From contig NZ_FUWZ01000002.1 of the NCBI RefSeq assembly GCF_900167135.1, forward strand, positions 1,886,651 through 1,950,650: DNA of 64,000 nucleotides. The letters run 5' to 3'. The notes under the pieces were generated by a model that had not been told where the DNA came from, did not search any database, and saw only the letters and a list, made by a program, of their open reading frames with translations. Shown piece by piece: positions 8,646 through 17,319 of the stretch. The DNA is from Chitinophaga eiseniae (GTDB lineage Bacteria; Bacteroidota; Bacteroidia; Chitinophagales; Chitinophagaceae). Within the stretch, counting starts at the first letter, position 1. Every line of letters starts with the position of its first letter. The translations under genes and the position numbers were made by a program.

Positions 8646-8927
8646 ATGGCACAGTTACCTAAATTTCTGATCGCGGACGATCCAGTAACAGATCCGGAAA
8701 ATGAATATATTTTTCACACTGAAAAACCCCGCTTCTTTGCCAAACGTGTAGAAGAAGACGAAGAAACTGCCTACATCGATATCATCGAGGAAATCGACGA
8801 TGTAGAAGCATTCTACAAAAATGCTCCGGAAAAGAAACAGGAGTTGCTTGAACAATTGGAAGACTGGTACTACTCTTACATGGAATGGCTGGAAGACGAC
8901 GGCGAAGAAGACGACGAAGAAGAATAG
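8646..8927 (+). CDS. Small, highly acidic protein of unknown function
   Basis: A 93-residue protein rich in Glu and Asp, ending in a run of acidic residues after WLEDDGEED. It contains aromatic residues in a helical C-terminal half (LEDWYYSYMEW). No signal peptide or membrane segment is present. The strong terminator directly after the gene and the TAnnTTTG box before it indicate a stand-alone transcript. Nothing in the sequence assigns a role; acidic surface proteins of this size can be nucleic-acid mimics, but that is speculation. Confidence 0.7.
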   Translation: MAQLPKFLIADDPVTDPENEYIFHTEKPRFFAKRVEEDEETAYIDIIEEIDDVEAFYKNAPEKKQELLEQLEDWYYSYMEWLEDDGEEDDEEE

Positions 8928-8943
8928 TAACTGTAAGAAATTG

Positions 8944-8975
8944 AAAAGCGTCCGCTATCGCGGGCGCTTTTTTGT
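8944..8975 (+). terminator. Terminator of the acidic protein gene
   Basis: A 12-bp stem with one mismatch (8944-8955 and 8960-8971) with a TATC loop is followed by further T. It lies 17 bases after the stop codon and could also serve the convergent AraC gene. Confidence 0.85.
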
Positions 8976-8982
8976 TGCCTCA

Positions 8983-9834
8983 TCAGTCAGGTTGCAATTG
9001 CAACTGCAGTTCCTTTCTGAATGCGGATGGATTGACCCCTTTGTATTTTTTGAACATCCTGTTAAGATGGCTTTCGTCGGTGAAGCCCAGTTCATAAGCT
9101 ATTTCCCCTACGCGCATGCTGCTGTATTGCAGCCTCGTTTCCACCAGTTTCAGTTTGTACTGCGTGATATATTGCTGCAGGCTGTCGCCATTGTTCCGTT
9201 TGAAATACTCGCTCAGGTAAGTCGGCGATATATTAAAGTGGGAAGCGATCTGCTCAGCCCGGAGTTTTTCGGGAGCATAGATATTTTCATGAATATAATG
9301 GAGGATGTTCAGCGGCGCCTCGCTTTTGCCTGGTTGCCGGGATGGCTCGGGCAACTGGCTGGAGATATTGCGGGCCACGATCATCAGGATGGTATTCACG
9401 ATCTGTTGTGACAGGGCCTTGTGGTAAGGCTGCTGGTTCACCTGCTCGCGGATAAGCGCGTCTATCAGTGATTTTACCAGTGGTTTGTCGCTTTTGTTTT
9501 TGAGAATACAGCCCGGTAGGTGATTGTTGTTCTGGAAGATGAATTCCAGCTGCTGTATCCACTCTTTAGGCTGATTTTTCAGGTAGACGTCATTAAAACG
9601 GATAAAGAAAAACTTGGTGCTCTCCTTTACCTGGAAGGAATGACAATCCTGCGGCATTACGAGAAAAAGCTTATCGGCGCTGTAGGGCAACTGGTTCTTG
9701 TTTACACACTGGACCCCGCTGCCTTCCATAATATATACCAATTCAAAGAAATTGTGCTTATGCGCGTCTATGGGGCATTCGGTGCACTCGCGGTACTCGA
9801 TTTCGAAGGGCTGATATAAATTTTCCTGTAACAT
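8983..9834 (-). CDS. AraC family regulator with cupin sensor
   Basis: A 283-residue regulator. The N-terminal half is a cupin-type domain (CPIDAHKHNFFELVYIMEGSG), and the C-terminal 100 residues carry the double helix-turn-helix (EQIASHFNISPTYLSEYFKR and VGEIAYELGFTDESHLNRMF) ending with the conserved KGVNPSAFRK. It is divergent from the DoxX gene with only 83 bases between them, so DoxX is a likely target. A ten-base direct repeat flanks that gap. The inducer is unknown. Confidence 0.88.
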   Translation of the reverse strand: MLQENLYQPFEIEYRECTECPIDAHKHNFFELVYIMEGSGVQCVNKNQLPYSADKLFLVMPQDCHSFQVKESTKFFFIRFNDVYLKNQPKEWIQQLEFIFQNNNHLPGCILKNKSDKPLVKSLIDALIREQVNQQPYHKALSQQIVNTILMIVARNISSQLPEPSRQPGKSEAPLNILHYIHENIYAPEKLRAEQIASHFNISPTYLSEYFKRNNGDSLQQYITQYKLKLVETRLQYSSMRVGEIAYELGFTDESHLNRMFKKYKGVNPSAFRKELQLQLQPD

Positions 9835-9839
9835 CTTAT

Positions 9840-9915
9840 AAAATTACTGAATGATCCCTGATTTGTACAAAGAATTTTACAGGGAGAGTCAGACCTTTGA
9901 TATACAAAATTACTG
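9840..9915. repeat. Direct repeat between divergent AraC and DoxX genes
   Basis: AAAATTACTG occurs at 9840-9849 and 9906-9915, with similar flanks. The 66-bp spacing is about six helical turns, so these could be regulator half-sites, but the match is short and AT-rich. Confidence 0.3.
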
Positions 9916-9917
9916 TA

Positions 9918-10316
9918 ATGGAAAACAACACAATTGCCTTTGTACTGTTAAGACTGGCCGTAGCAGCCAGCATGTTCGGCCACGGTCTCGTAAGACTCCC
10001 CAAGCTTAGCGGGTTCAGCCACTGGATGGTTTCTTCCTTTGAAAAATCCATGATACCCAGCGCCCTGGTAGTGCCTTTTAGCTATATACTGCCCATTGCG
10101 GAATTTGTAGTGGGCCTGTTCCTGATACTGGGCCTGTTTACACGCCTGTCCCTCATTGGTGGCGGACTGATCATGGTCGCCCTGATATTCGGCAGTACCA
10201 TGGTGGAAGACTGGCATTCCATCCCTACACAATTGATTCACGCAGCCTTTTTCGGCGTGCTGCTGGTATTCATCCGGTATAATGGTTTCGCCCTGGATAA
10301 GCTGATCAGCAAGTGA
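9918..10316 (+). CDS. DoxX family membrane protein
   Basis: A 132-residue protein with four membrane helices. The first carries the typical VLLRLAVAASMFGHGLVRLP segment, then ILPIAEFVVGLFLILGLFTR and a GGGLIMVALIFGSTM helix, the DoxX/SURF4-like pattern. The ATG at 9918 is preferred to a TTG seven codons earlier. DoxX proteins are linked to thiol or quinone-related redox stress in other bacteria, but no substrate can be inferred. Divergent AraC regulator upstream; hairpin terminator downstream. Confidence 0.85.
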   Translation: MENNTIAFVLLRLAVAASMFGHGLVRLPKLSGFSHWMVSSFEKSMIPSALVVPFSYILPIAEFVVGLFLILGLFTRLSLIGGGLIMVALIFGSTMVEDWHSIPTQLIHAAFFGVLLVFIRYNGFALDKLISK

Positions 10317-10341
10317 TCCGGGCGGGCAGCCCGCTGACCAT

Positions 10342-10377
10342 ACCCTGAAAAGACCACATGACGTGCCTTTTCAGGGT
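10342..10377. terminator. Bidirectional terminator after DoxX gene
   Basis: An 11-bp perfect stem ACCCTGAAAAG / CTTTTCAGGGT (10342-10352, 10367-10377) between two convergent genes. Confidence 0.7.
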
Positions 10378-10398
10378 GTGGGAGATCGGCGGCAACGT

Positions 10399-11994
10399 TT
10401 ATTCGTGACCGGGACGTTTGATCTTCATTTCATCGAGGTCCAGCTGCATTTCCTGACTACGGATCACCTCATCGCTGAAGGTGTTATGCTGCCGCAGGCG
10501 GAACAGCTCCTGCCGTTGCCGGGCGTAGATGTCCATCAGCACGGAATGATACAGGTCCACCTCCGCTTTTTCCGTGTCGTCGCATTCCAGCGACTCCAGT
10601 CGCGCAGAGGTGCTGCCGACATTATGTTCCAGGTCTTTTTTCAGAAAGCCTACCAACTCATTGTCAGCGGCTTCCACGCTGTACTTTTCTTCCAGCCGCT
10701 GAAGGGCGACTTTCATCATGGCCAGCCGCATACCGGCTTCCTGCTCGGCCAGCGGCGTAATTTCATCAATCTCACCTACTTTGATCAGTTTTATCAGCCA
10801 GGGAAGTGTGAGCCCCTGGAACACGAGCGTGACAAGGATAACGATGAACGTGATGAAAATGATCAGGTTACGATGCGGGAACAACAATGGCACCGACAAT
10901 GCAGCCGCCAGCGACACTACGCCCCGCATACCGGCCCATCCTACTACCAGCGGCCCTTTCCAGCCAGGGCTGGATTCCTGTGTACGGATTTTTTTGCTCA
11001 GCATCCGCGGAATGAAAGCACCCGGATATACCCATAACAGCCGCACCCCTATGGTAAGCACCGCGATAATCAGCCCGTAGCGGATGGCATCGCCGATGGA
11101 ATAGTCGCCCAGCGCATGTACAATAACGGGAAGTTCCAGCCCTATGAGCATGAAAATGATACCGTTGAGCACGAAGATCAGCGTGCTCCAGACGCCCAGC
11201 ATCTGCATCCGTGTAGCGCCGTCGGGAAAGACCAGGTGAGAGCGGTACGATAGGAACAGGCCTCCGCTGACAACCGCCAGCACCCCGGAAAAATGGAACT
11301 GTTCCGCCGCCAGGTAGATAAAATACGGCGTCATCACCGTCAGCGCGGAATCTATACTGGGCGTAGTAGGCAGCCAGCGGTGAATCAGGTACATGACATA
11401 CGCTACCGCCAGCCCTATCGCCACACCCATACCCGCAGATAAAAAGAACTGTCCGACAGCCTCCTGCATCACAAAGTGCCCGGACACCACCGCGGCAGCG
11501 GCAAAGCGGAATACGATCAGGCTGGAGGCGTCGTTGATAAGGCTCTCCCCTTCGAGGATCGTCATCGCCCGTTTAGGGACCTTCAGGTGTTTCAGCACGC
11601 TCGTGGCTGCCACGGCATCCGGCGGGGAGATAATACCACCCAGCAGGAAGCCCAGCGCCAGCGTGAACCCGGGTATCATCGAATGAGATACATACGCGAT
11701 AATACAGGACGTAAAAATGACCGCCCCGAAAGCCAGCATCATAATGGGGCGCTTCCATTTCCAGAAGTCATTCCACGACGTATACCAGGCAGCTTCGTAC
11801 AACAAAGGCGGCAGAAAGATGGTGAACACCATATCAGGGTCAATCTCAATGGCCGGCAAACCAGGGATGAAACCAATGCTCAGTCCTGCTAACACCAGGA
11901 AAATAGGATAGGAGATCTTCAGCCGCTGGCCCAGCATGACCAGCATAAACACAACGAACAATAAAGTAAGGACAAGAAGCAGCGAGTGATGCAT
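10399..11994 (-). CDS. CPA1 family Na+/H+ antiporter (NhaP/SLC9 type)
   Basis: A 531-residue transporter with about twelve membrane helices followed by a roughly 120-residue acidic, helical cytoplasmic tail. The ion-binding region is clear: LLGGIISPPDAVAATSVLKH in one helix and ILEGESLINDASSLIVF in the next, which contains the ND pair of electroneutral CPA1 exchangers. It would extrude Na+ (or K+) in exchange for protons. ATG 11994 was chosen over an upstream in-frame TTG at 12027 because the first helix (LLLVLTLLFVVFML) then follows directly. The tail probably regulates activity. Confidence 0.88.
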   Translation of the reverse strand: MHHSLLLVLTLLFVVFMLVMLGQRLKISYPIFLVLAGLSIGFIPGLPAIEIDPDMVFTIFLPPLLYEAAWYTSWNDFWKWKRPIMMLAFGAVIFTSCIIAYVSHSMIPGFTLALGFLLGGIISPPDAVAATSVLKHLKVPKRAMTILEGESLINDASSLIVFRFAAAAVVSGHFVMQEAVGQFFLSAGMGVAIGLAVAYVMYLIHRWLPTTPSIDSALTVMTPYFIYLAAEQFHFSGVLAVVSGGLFLSYRSHLVFPDGATRMQMLGVWSTLIFVLNGIIFMLIGLELPVIVHALGDYSIGDAIRYGLIIAVLTIGVRLLWVYPGAFIPRMLSKKIRTQESSPGWKGPLVVGWAGMRGVVSLAAALSVPLLFPHRNLIIFITFIVILVTLVFQGLTLPWLIKLIKVGEIDEITPLAEQEAGMRLAMMKVALQRLEEKYSVEAADNELVGFLKKDLEHNVGSTSARLESLECDDTEKAEVDLYHSVLMDIYARQRQELFRLRQHNTFSDEVIRSQEMQLDLDEMKIKRPGHE

Positions 11995-12097
11995 AAGAGG
12001 GGATATATTTGCCGTTAATTTAAACAATTGGACAACAAATTTTCCGGTGAACTATATGGATTTTTTGCGGCTCCGGAATCTGTAGATAAAGCCTTTT

Positions 12098-12538
12098 ATG
12101 CCTTTGCGTCTGATATTCATAGTACTCATCGTGAGTGGATGCCGTTTTCAGCCGGTCAATACGGTAAAAAGCGGGTTGGTGTTAACCGATTCTGCCCTGC
12201 CAGCGGACAAGGCAAAGTTTTACCACGCCGACGAATACACGAGCGAGTACCCTATTTATTACATGGGCCCCGTGGCAGATACCATCGTGCTGCCGTTACG
12301 GCCGTTATCGCCTCACTGGAAATCCACGGATGAAGCATTCGGGGAAAACGCTCCCTGGACACCTGCAGACAGCGCACAGGTGCTGAAAGCCGGGGAAATG
12401 GCGATAGCGAAGCTATTGCTGACAGATGGAGATTATCATACCTCCTGCCGGCTGAAGTTTAAGTCAAGGAAGGATAGTGTGTATTCTAATGTGTTTCCCT
12501 TTGTGATTGACAGGCGGTGGTTGCAGAAGGAACTGTAG
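12098..12538 (+). CDS. Predicted lipoprotein, unknown function
   Basis: A 146-residue protein with a short lipoprotein signal ending IVSGC, lipidated at Cys15. The mature domain has no recognised motif: it includes a YYMGPVADTIVLPLRPLSP stretch and a C-terminal FPFVIDRRWLQ. Its stop is one base from the stop of the convergent gene at 12540. It is divergent from the antiporter gene, so the two promoters must share about 100 bases. Confidence 0.6.
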   Translation: MPLRLIFIVLIVSGCRFQPVNTVKSGLVLTDSALPADKAKFYHADEYTSEYPIYYMGPVADTIVLPLRPLSPHWKSTDEAFGENAPWTPADSAQVLKAGEMAIAKLLLTDGDYHTSCRLKFKSRKDSVYSNVFPFVIDRRWLQKEL

Positions 12539-12539
12539 A

Positions 12540-13259
12540 TTATTTTTCTGTTTGTCGCCGGTATTTATCATACTGTTGCCTGATATAGACATACAGATCG
12601 TAATCACTGATATCTCTCACAAAATCGTAAGACGGCTGATACCGCAGCATAAACTGTGTAAGGCTGTCTCCATCCATACCGGTAAGGCGTTGCACCAGCG
12701 ATGGGTTGAACTTCTGTTCCACTACATTTTCTTTCTCTTTGTCCAGCAGTATTTTCCTGAATTTTTCTTTCTTTTTATTCTTAGCAAAGGACACTGCTTT
12801 GTACAGCTGGTTGATATTTACAGCAATGAGTGGTCCTGCGCTTACGATCACTTCGTTCCAGCGCGGCCGGCGGAAATCGAACTCTTTTCTGAATTCCTGC
12901 CGCAGGCGAAGGGAGTCCCGCAGATAGTTGTATTGTATGATGTTAATAGCTTTCAGTTCCAAAGGTTGGGATTGCAGCTGGTGGGTGACAGTTGTTTTGT
13001 CTTTATTTACGATATAAAGCAGTGGTACGAAACCCAGTGCTTTCAGGAGTAGGGTGTCTCCTTTGTGTGCGCTGAGTTGATAGTAGCCCTGCTCATTGCT
13101 GGTAGTAGCGGTCTGTGTACGTTTATTCAATACCGTTACCCCGGCTGCCGGAATAGTGTCTTCCCGGAAAATAGTTCCTTGTATGGTAGTCTGGGCGTGG
13201 GTTTGCGACAATACCAGCAGCAATGGTAACAATAAGATAATATGCCGGAGTGGTCGCAT
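12540..13259 (-). CDS. Secreted protein with carboxypeptidase-regulatory-like domain
   Basis: A 239-residue exported protein. A signal peptide ends THAQ near residue 23. Residues 24 to about 110 form a CarboxypepD_reg-like beta-sandwich (IQGTIFREDTIPAAGVTVL, NEQGYYQLSAHKGDTLLLKA), the module usually found at the N-terminus of TonB-dependent receptors. Here it is followed by a charged helical domain with FRRPRWNEVIVSAGPLIAVN, and no barrel. Similar stand-alone proteins are common in Bacteroidota, with no known role. Convergent with the lipoprotein gene. Confidence 0.68.
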   Translation of the reverse strand: MRPLRHIILLLPLLLVLSQTHAQTTIQGTIFREDTIPAAGVTVLNKRTQTATTSNEQGYYQLSAHKGDTLLLKALGFVPLLYIVNKDKTTVTHQLQSQPLELKAINIIQYNYLRDSLRLRQEFRKEFDFRRPRWNEVIVSAGPLIAVNINQLYKAVSFAKNKKKEKFRKILLDKEKENVVEQKFNPSLVQRLTGMDGDSLTQFMLRYQPSYDFVRDISDYDLYVYIRQQYDKYRRQTEK

Positions 13260-13327
13260 AACGGCAAGATATAAACGCTTTCTTAAAGGAAAAGTTAATA
13301 TTGAGGGTTTTAGTTTAAATTAGTATC

Positions 13328-14293
13328 ATGAAAGGATTCTGGTCATATTTCTGGGTAGTGTACATGCTCTTTTTTGCCATCCCTTTTCCGATGTTGATCT
13401 ACTATAACACGCGGGAGGGGCTGTCAGATACCAATCCATATCTGGCCATTACGTGGCTGGCGCTGTCAGTAATATTATGGACCATACTGGCGCTGCGTTG
13501 GTTCCATAACTGGATACTGTTGCCGTTTAAAATGAAACGGAACATGGATTACCTGTTGCGGGAAGGGGAGCGGCGAGAAGCCCGTGTGGTGGAAAGTAAG
13601 GATGGTAAACAGCTCAAACATTACATGATTACCAAGGGGATGACGGTCAGCCTGCGTAATTTTGTGGGAACGCCCATCACCGAAAAGCTGGAGCTGGTGG
13701 ATACCAAACCGGGGGAGATGCGCTACGAAAAAGGACGGGTTATTTACCTCATGATCGACAAGACCCTGAAGTTACGGCCTTACCTGACCGTAGACACAGC
13801 GCAGGCAGACGTGAAGGCAGGCAGGATGCTGGTGACGGTTTTGCTGTGGTTAGGGATTGTAGCAGCTATCGTATGGTACTATTATTTCTCCTACAACCTG
13901 GAAAATGATGGTTACGGCTGGCGCTTTATGAAGTTCTATCATCCGCTGGTGTTATGCCCGGTGATTTTGTTTGCCACCCGTTTTGGATTGGGGGCTTTGC
14001 TGAAGTTGTTCAGTGGTGGAGATCCGGGCACACTGCTGCGGATCAAATACTACGGTATACAAACGATGGCGGAAGTGGTGAGTGCATCGCAGACCGGTAC
14101 TTATATCAACGAACAGCCACAGGTGAAATTTGAATTGCGGTATAAAGATGAATATGGTAAGACCTACAACGCGGAACTGAAAAAAATTGTATCGCTTATC
14201 GATCTGGGAATGACACGGCAGGAAACTGTTTCTATTTTTTATCTGAAGGATAAACCTTCAGAGGTGGCGTTTGCAGACGATCTGGATGACTAA
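13328..14293 (+). CDS. Four-helix membrane protein, unknown function
   Basis: A 321-residue protein with a helix pair at about residues 5-60, a cytoplasmic-looking beta-rich domain to about 170, a second helix pair (about 172-192 and 212-235) and a C-terminal beta domain (MAEVVSASQTGTYINEQPQV). The C-terminal domain resembles DUF3592-type modules, but I do not recognise the family firmly. Nine bases separate it from the next gene, a lipoprotein, so they are probably co-transcribed. Confidence 0.62.
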   Translation: MKGFWSYFWVVYMLFFAIPFPMLIYYNTREGLSDTNPYLAITWLALSVILWTILALRWFHNWILLPFKMKRNMDYLLREGERREARVVESKDGKQLKHYMITKGMTVSLRNFVGTPITEKLELVDTKPGEMRYEKGRVIYLMIDKTLKLRPYLTVDTAQADVKAGRMLVTVLLWLGIVAAIVWYYYFSYNLENDGYGWRFMKFYHPLVLCPVILFATRFGLGALLKLFSGGDPGTLLRIKYYGIQTMAEVVSASQTGTYINEQPQVKFELRYKDEYGKTYNAELKKIVSLIDLGMTRQETVSIFYLKDKPSEVAFADDLDD

Positions 14294-14302
14294 ACTAATT
14301 TT

Positions 14303-15076
14303 ATGCTGAAGAACCTGTCTATATTTTCAGGATTATTGCTGATGCTGAGTTGCCTTTCCTGCAACCAGCTGACGGATACGTTCAAGGATACTTTTAAAGA
14401 AAAGACAGACGATAAAAAAGAAGAAACCCCTTCCGGTACTAGCAGTACGGTGACTTCTTCCGTCGTTATTGAGTCGCATGTTTCTGCGGATACTGTCAGT
14501 ACTACCTATAGGTATCGTTCTTCCGGAACGCCCCCTTCTTCCGGCGCTGCTGGTGCTGCCACTACTACCGGTGCTTCCGGTTCATCCCGCGGCACTGCTG
14601 CCAAGGCGGCTTTTCTGATGGACGAAGCGGGGCTGAAGGCGGCTCAGGCCAGTCTTCTGGCTTTGCCTGCCTATGCCGGCAAAAAAATGTACCTCTACGA
14701 TGATATCCACGCATACGATGACGGCCGTATCAACCTGCAGCTCCGGCATCCGGACAACCCTGAATACGTGGACGCTTATCATTACCGGAATGGCAGATGG
14801 ACAGGGCCGGAGCCGGTACAGCTTTCTGTACGGGATAAAGTGGAACAAAAAATGATACCACTGGATGATATAGATTTTGCCAGTATGGCAAGGGTGTATA
14901 AAAATATAGCGGAGAAGTCTGCCACGATAGAAGGTGCGAAAACACCGACCCATATCTATGGTATTGTCCAGGAGAAACGGATGTTATGGTATCCGGCGTC
15001 GATCAGCGGCAGCAGAGAAAGATACGCCATCAGTTTTAACCCGGATGGCAGTGTCAAAAGGTTCTTCCGGGAATAA
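14303..15076 (+). CDS. Predicted lipoprotein, unknown function
   Basis: A 257-residue protein with a lipoprotein-type signal (LLLMLSCLSC, lipidation probably at Cys20). A Ser/Thr/Gly-rich linker runs from about residue 40 to 95, and a C-terminal domain follows (MYLYDDIHAYDDGRINLQL, MLWYPASISGSRERYAISF). It sits nine bases behind the membrane protein gene and is likely in the same operon. Its last 23 bases overlap the convergent 2H phosphoesterase gene. Confidence 0.6.
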   Translation: MLKNLSIFSGLLLMLSCLSCNQLTDTFKDTFKEKTDDKKEETPSGTSSTVTSSVVIESHVSADTVSTTYRYRSSGTPPSSGAAGAATTTGASGSSRGTAAKAAFLMDEAGLKAAQASLLALPAYAGKKMYLYDDIHAYDDGRINLQLRHPDNPEYVDAYHYRNGRWTGPEPVQLSVRDKVEQKMIPLDDIDFASMARVYKNIAEKSATIEGAKTPTHIYGIVQEKRMLWYPASISGSRERYAISFNPDGSVKRFFRE

Positions 15077-15632
15077 ACGGCACTTCCTGTAATACTTCAT
15101 AATGCGACGCTTCCACTGCCTTTTTCAGTATGGTCACTTTGTTGCAGCAGAAGCTGTCATGACAGTCAAAATCATGCAGGTTTACCTTTAAAAGCTCTTC
15201 GTTGGCCACATTCCGCGCAATGGTTATATGCGGCCGGATGCTCCGGCGGCGGTTGAACTCAGCTGTGATAGATCCATGCAGGCGGTGTATGCGATCGCCG
15301 TTGGCAGGTTGTAACATCAACGTACCGGTAGCGCCGTTTTGAAAAATACCTGCGCCGCCGAGTTGTACATCGAATTCCCGAAAGCCTTCCACCGCATGTG
15401 TTACCCGCCGGATAACAGACTGGTCATCTTCTGTTATTTGAAATTTCATCAGGGAGATATGGGCTATCGATCCCAGGTTGTAAGACGGTATCCTGATCAT
15501 GCCCGCCAGCAGGTTTTTCATGGCGGCCACCTTGTGGACGATACGCTGCCCCGGAGAGAGCAACAGGAAGTACTCATAGTAACTAAATAGTGAGAGCTGT
15601 GCATAGTTCACCCGTCGCATAACAACGAACAT
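15054..15632 (-). CDS. 2H phosphoesterase / 2'-5' RNA ligase-like protein
   Basis: A 192-residue protein with the two Hx[ST] motifs of the 2H superfamily: AHISLMKF in the N-terminal half and RPHITIAR in the C-terminal half, spaced as in LigT/2'-5' RNA ligase-like proteins. These enzymes hydrolyse or form 2',5' or cyclic phosphodiester bonds; the natural substrate is seldom known. The start at 15632 is an ATG; a second ATG four codons later is possible. It overlaps the end of the lipoprotein gene by 23 bases tail to tail. A second 2H protein, with an RGG tail, is encoded at 43212. Confidence 0.75.
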   Translation of the reverse strand: MFVVMRRVNYAQLSLFSYYEYFLLLSPGQRIVHKVAAMKNLLAGMIRIPSYNLGSIAHISLMKFQITEDDQSVIRRVTHAVEGFREFDVQLGGAGIFQNGATGTLMLQPANGDRIHRLHGSITAEFNRRRSIRPHITIARNVANEELLKVNLHDFDCHDSFCCNKVTILKKAVEASHYEVLQEVPFIPGRTF

Positions 15633-15786
15633 TTAACATGACAATAAATGGGTGAAATAATGGGGTAGCAGGTAGTCATTAAAGTTAATAAAAGTATGGA
15701 TGGCTAACAAAAAATTATAACTGATGCCCGTGTTCCCCGGATAACAGAAAAAATGCGCCTCAAATAATAAATTTCCATGCTATGAG

Positions 15787-15794
15787 TAAATTTG
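15787..15794 (+). promoter_or_regulatory. Predicted -7 box of the glycosyltransferase gene
   Basis: TAAATTTG matches TAnnTTTG and lies 30 bases before ATG 15825, giving a leader of about 25 bases. It also argues against the TTG start at 15792, which would lie inside the promoter. Confidence 0.4.
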
Positions 15795-15824
15795 CCAAAT
15801 TGCAGGCTGGAAAACAAGCAGGGT

Positions 15825-16571
15825 ATGCAGGAAACAGGTAAACTGGTCAGTATCATTATTGCCACTTATAACTCAGAAAAATACATCGGGGAGTGTTTGT
15901 CATCCATCCAGTCGCTGGGACAACCGGCCATAGAGGTCGTGATCGTGGATGGCGGCAGCACCGACAATACCATCCATATTGTAAAAAGCTTTGACAGCGG
16001 CCTGGTATCCTGGGAAAGCGGTCCGGACAAAGGCATTTATGATGCGCTGAACAAAGGCGTGGAACGGGCCCGGGGCCGGTGGCTCTATTTTATGGGTGCC
16101 GATGACCGCCTGCTGCCCGGTTTTGGCAAGATGATGCAACAACTGAAGGACAACGATACCGTCTACTATGGCAATACTACCGAGTATTTCGAAAAGGAAG
16201 GCCCGCGTTACCTCTTGCTGAAAGGGGCTTTCAGCAACTACCGGCTGGCGAAATTCTGTATGAATCACCAGGCGATCCTCTATCCCGCCGGTGTTTTCCG
16301 GAAATACCGCTACGACCTGCGTTACCGGGTTTTTGCCGATTATGCGCTCAATATCCAGGTGTGGGGTGACAAGGCTTTTAAGAAGGTGCACCTTCCCATT
16401 ACTATCGCGCAGTACAATATGGACGGTTTCTCTTCCGTCACCAAAGACAAGGATTTCGTTTTCCGGCAGGAGAAATTCGGGCTGGTCAGAAAAAGCATGG
16501 GGTGGTGGATTTACCTGCGCTTACTATCCAGGAAGTACAAATACCAACTGCGCGGGAAAAGCTGGGAATAG
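15825..16571 (+). CDS. Family 2 glycosyltransferase
   Basis: A 248-residue cytoplasmic GT-A enzyme. Visible motifs are SIIIATYNSEKYIGECLSSI at the N-terminus, VVIVDGGSTDNT, GPDKGIYDALNKGVERARG and GADDRL, the last being the metal/nucleotide-binding acidic motif. This is the WcaE-like subgroup that adds a single sugar in exopolysaccharide or glycan assembly. It stands alone rather than in a polysaccharide cluster, so its pathway cannot be named. Its stop is ten bases from the convergent gene. Confidence 0.85.
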   Translation: MQETGKLVSIIIATYNSEKYIGECLSSIQSLGQPAIEVVIVDGGSTDNTIHIVKSFDSGLVSWESGPDKGIYDALNKGVERARGRWLYFMGADDRLLPGFGKMMQQLKDNDTVYYGNTTEYFEKEGPRYLLLKGAFSNYRLAKFCMNHQAILYPAGVFRKYRYDLRYRVFADYALNIQVWGDKAFKKVHLPITIAQYNMDGFSSVTKDKDFVFRQEKFGLVRKSMGWWIYLRLLSRKYKYQLRGKSWE

Positions 16572-16580
16572 TCTCTTTCC

Positions 16581-17162
16581 TTAATTATGTTGGTTTGCCG
16601 GTAACAGCCGGCCGTAGGCAGCCAATACGCGGTCTACTTTTCGCCGGTGCTCCGCCCGTACCGCCTGCACGCTTTGCTGCCTTACATAGGCACATAACCT
16701 GATAATTTCATCGTCCAGGATAAACAGAACAATTTCAATCCGCAGCATCCTGTCCCACTGGGTGATGCCGGGGATATCGTCCGTGTCAGGACGTGAGCGG
16801 AGGTCTTCCAGCATCAACTGTTCGAACAGCGCAGGATACAGCTTGTAAAGTACCGGAGCGGTGGGGGAGCAGCTCCGCTCTGTTTTCCGGATGGCCGTAG
16901 CCATACGAGGCGAACGGAGAAAACTGCGGATACGCCTTCTGAGGCGGGAAAGGAATCTAACGGCCGTCGTCTTTTTAAACTCAATACTGGCTTCTGTCAG
17001 AAACCGGATGATCACCTTGATATGTAACTCCGATTTGAGAAGATGGTCATCCATCGTGACGCCTTTGACCATTAAAATCTCGTCGGGCTTCGTGTGGTCC
17101 AGCAGGTAAGTTTTAAATAGTTCAGGGTTAGCCTGGTGTAAAGGTATTTCGGGACTGTTCAT
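16581..17162 (-). CDS. Hypothetical cytoplasmic protein
   Basis: A 193-residue protein with no signal peptide or membrane segment. A strongly basic helix (RFLSRLRRRIRSFLRSP) lies near the middle, and a helical C-terminal part includes IEIVLFILDDEIIRLCAYVR. No family recognised. Base composition and codon use match the neighbours, so it is probably a real chromosomal gene. It is divergent from the COQ4-like gene. Confidence 0.5.
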   Translation of the reverse strand: MNSPEIPLHQANPELFKTYLLDHTKPDEILMVKGVTMDDHLLKSELHIKVIIRFLTEASIEFKKTTAVRFLSRLRRRIRSFLRSPRMATAIRKTERSCSPTAPVLYKLYPALFEQLMLEDLRSRPDTDDIPGITQWDRMLRIEIVLFILDDEIIRLCAYVRQQSVQAVRAEHRRKVDRVLAAYGRLLPANQHN

Positions 17163-17319
17163 AACAAATGGTGTTTGGGGTCAATGAGCTGTTACTTATA
17201 GATACACGTTGGATATGGGATTTGTTCAGGAATGCCTTTTTTTGCATATTTTAGGTAAACATTATACTCCTAATGTTATCATTCATCAACCGCTGCCGCC
17301 AGGCAATAAACCAGTACCC

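Noticed and set aside
12028..12333. Plus-strand frame of 101 codons overlapping the small lipoprotein gene
   Set aside because: It overlaps in another frame the better supported lipoprotein gene at 12098, which has a proper lipobox, and its translation has no recognisable feature.
15782..15841. Tiny reading frame of 19 codons before the glycosyltransferase, a possible leader peptide
   Set aside because: It contains the predicted promoter -7 box itself and so would not be transcribed from it; no attenuator-like hairpin follows.
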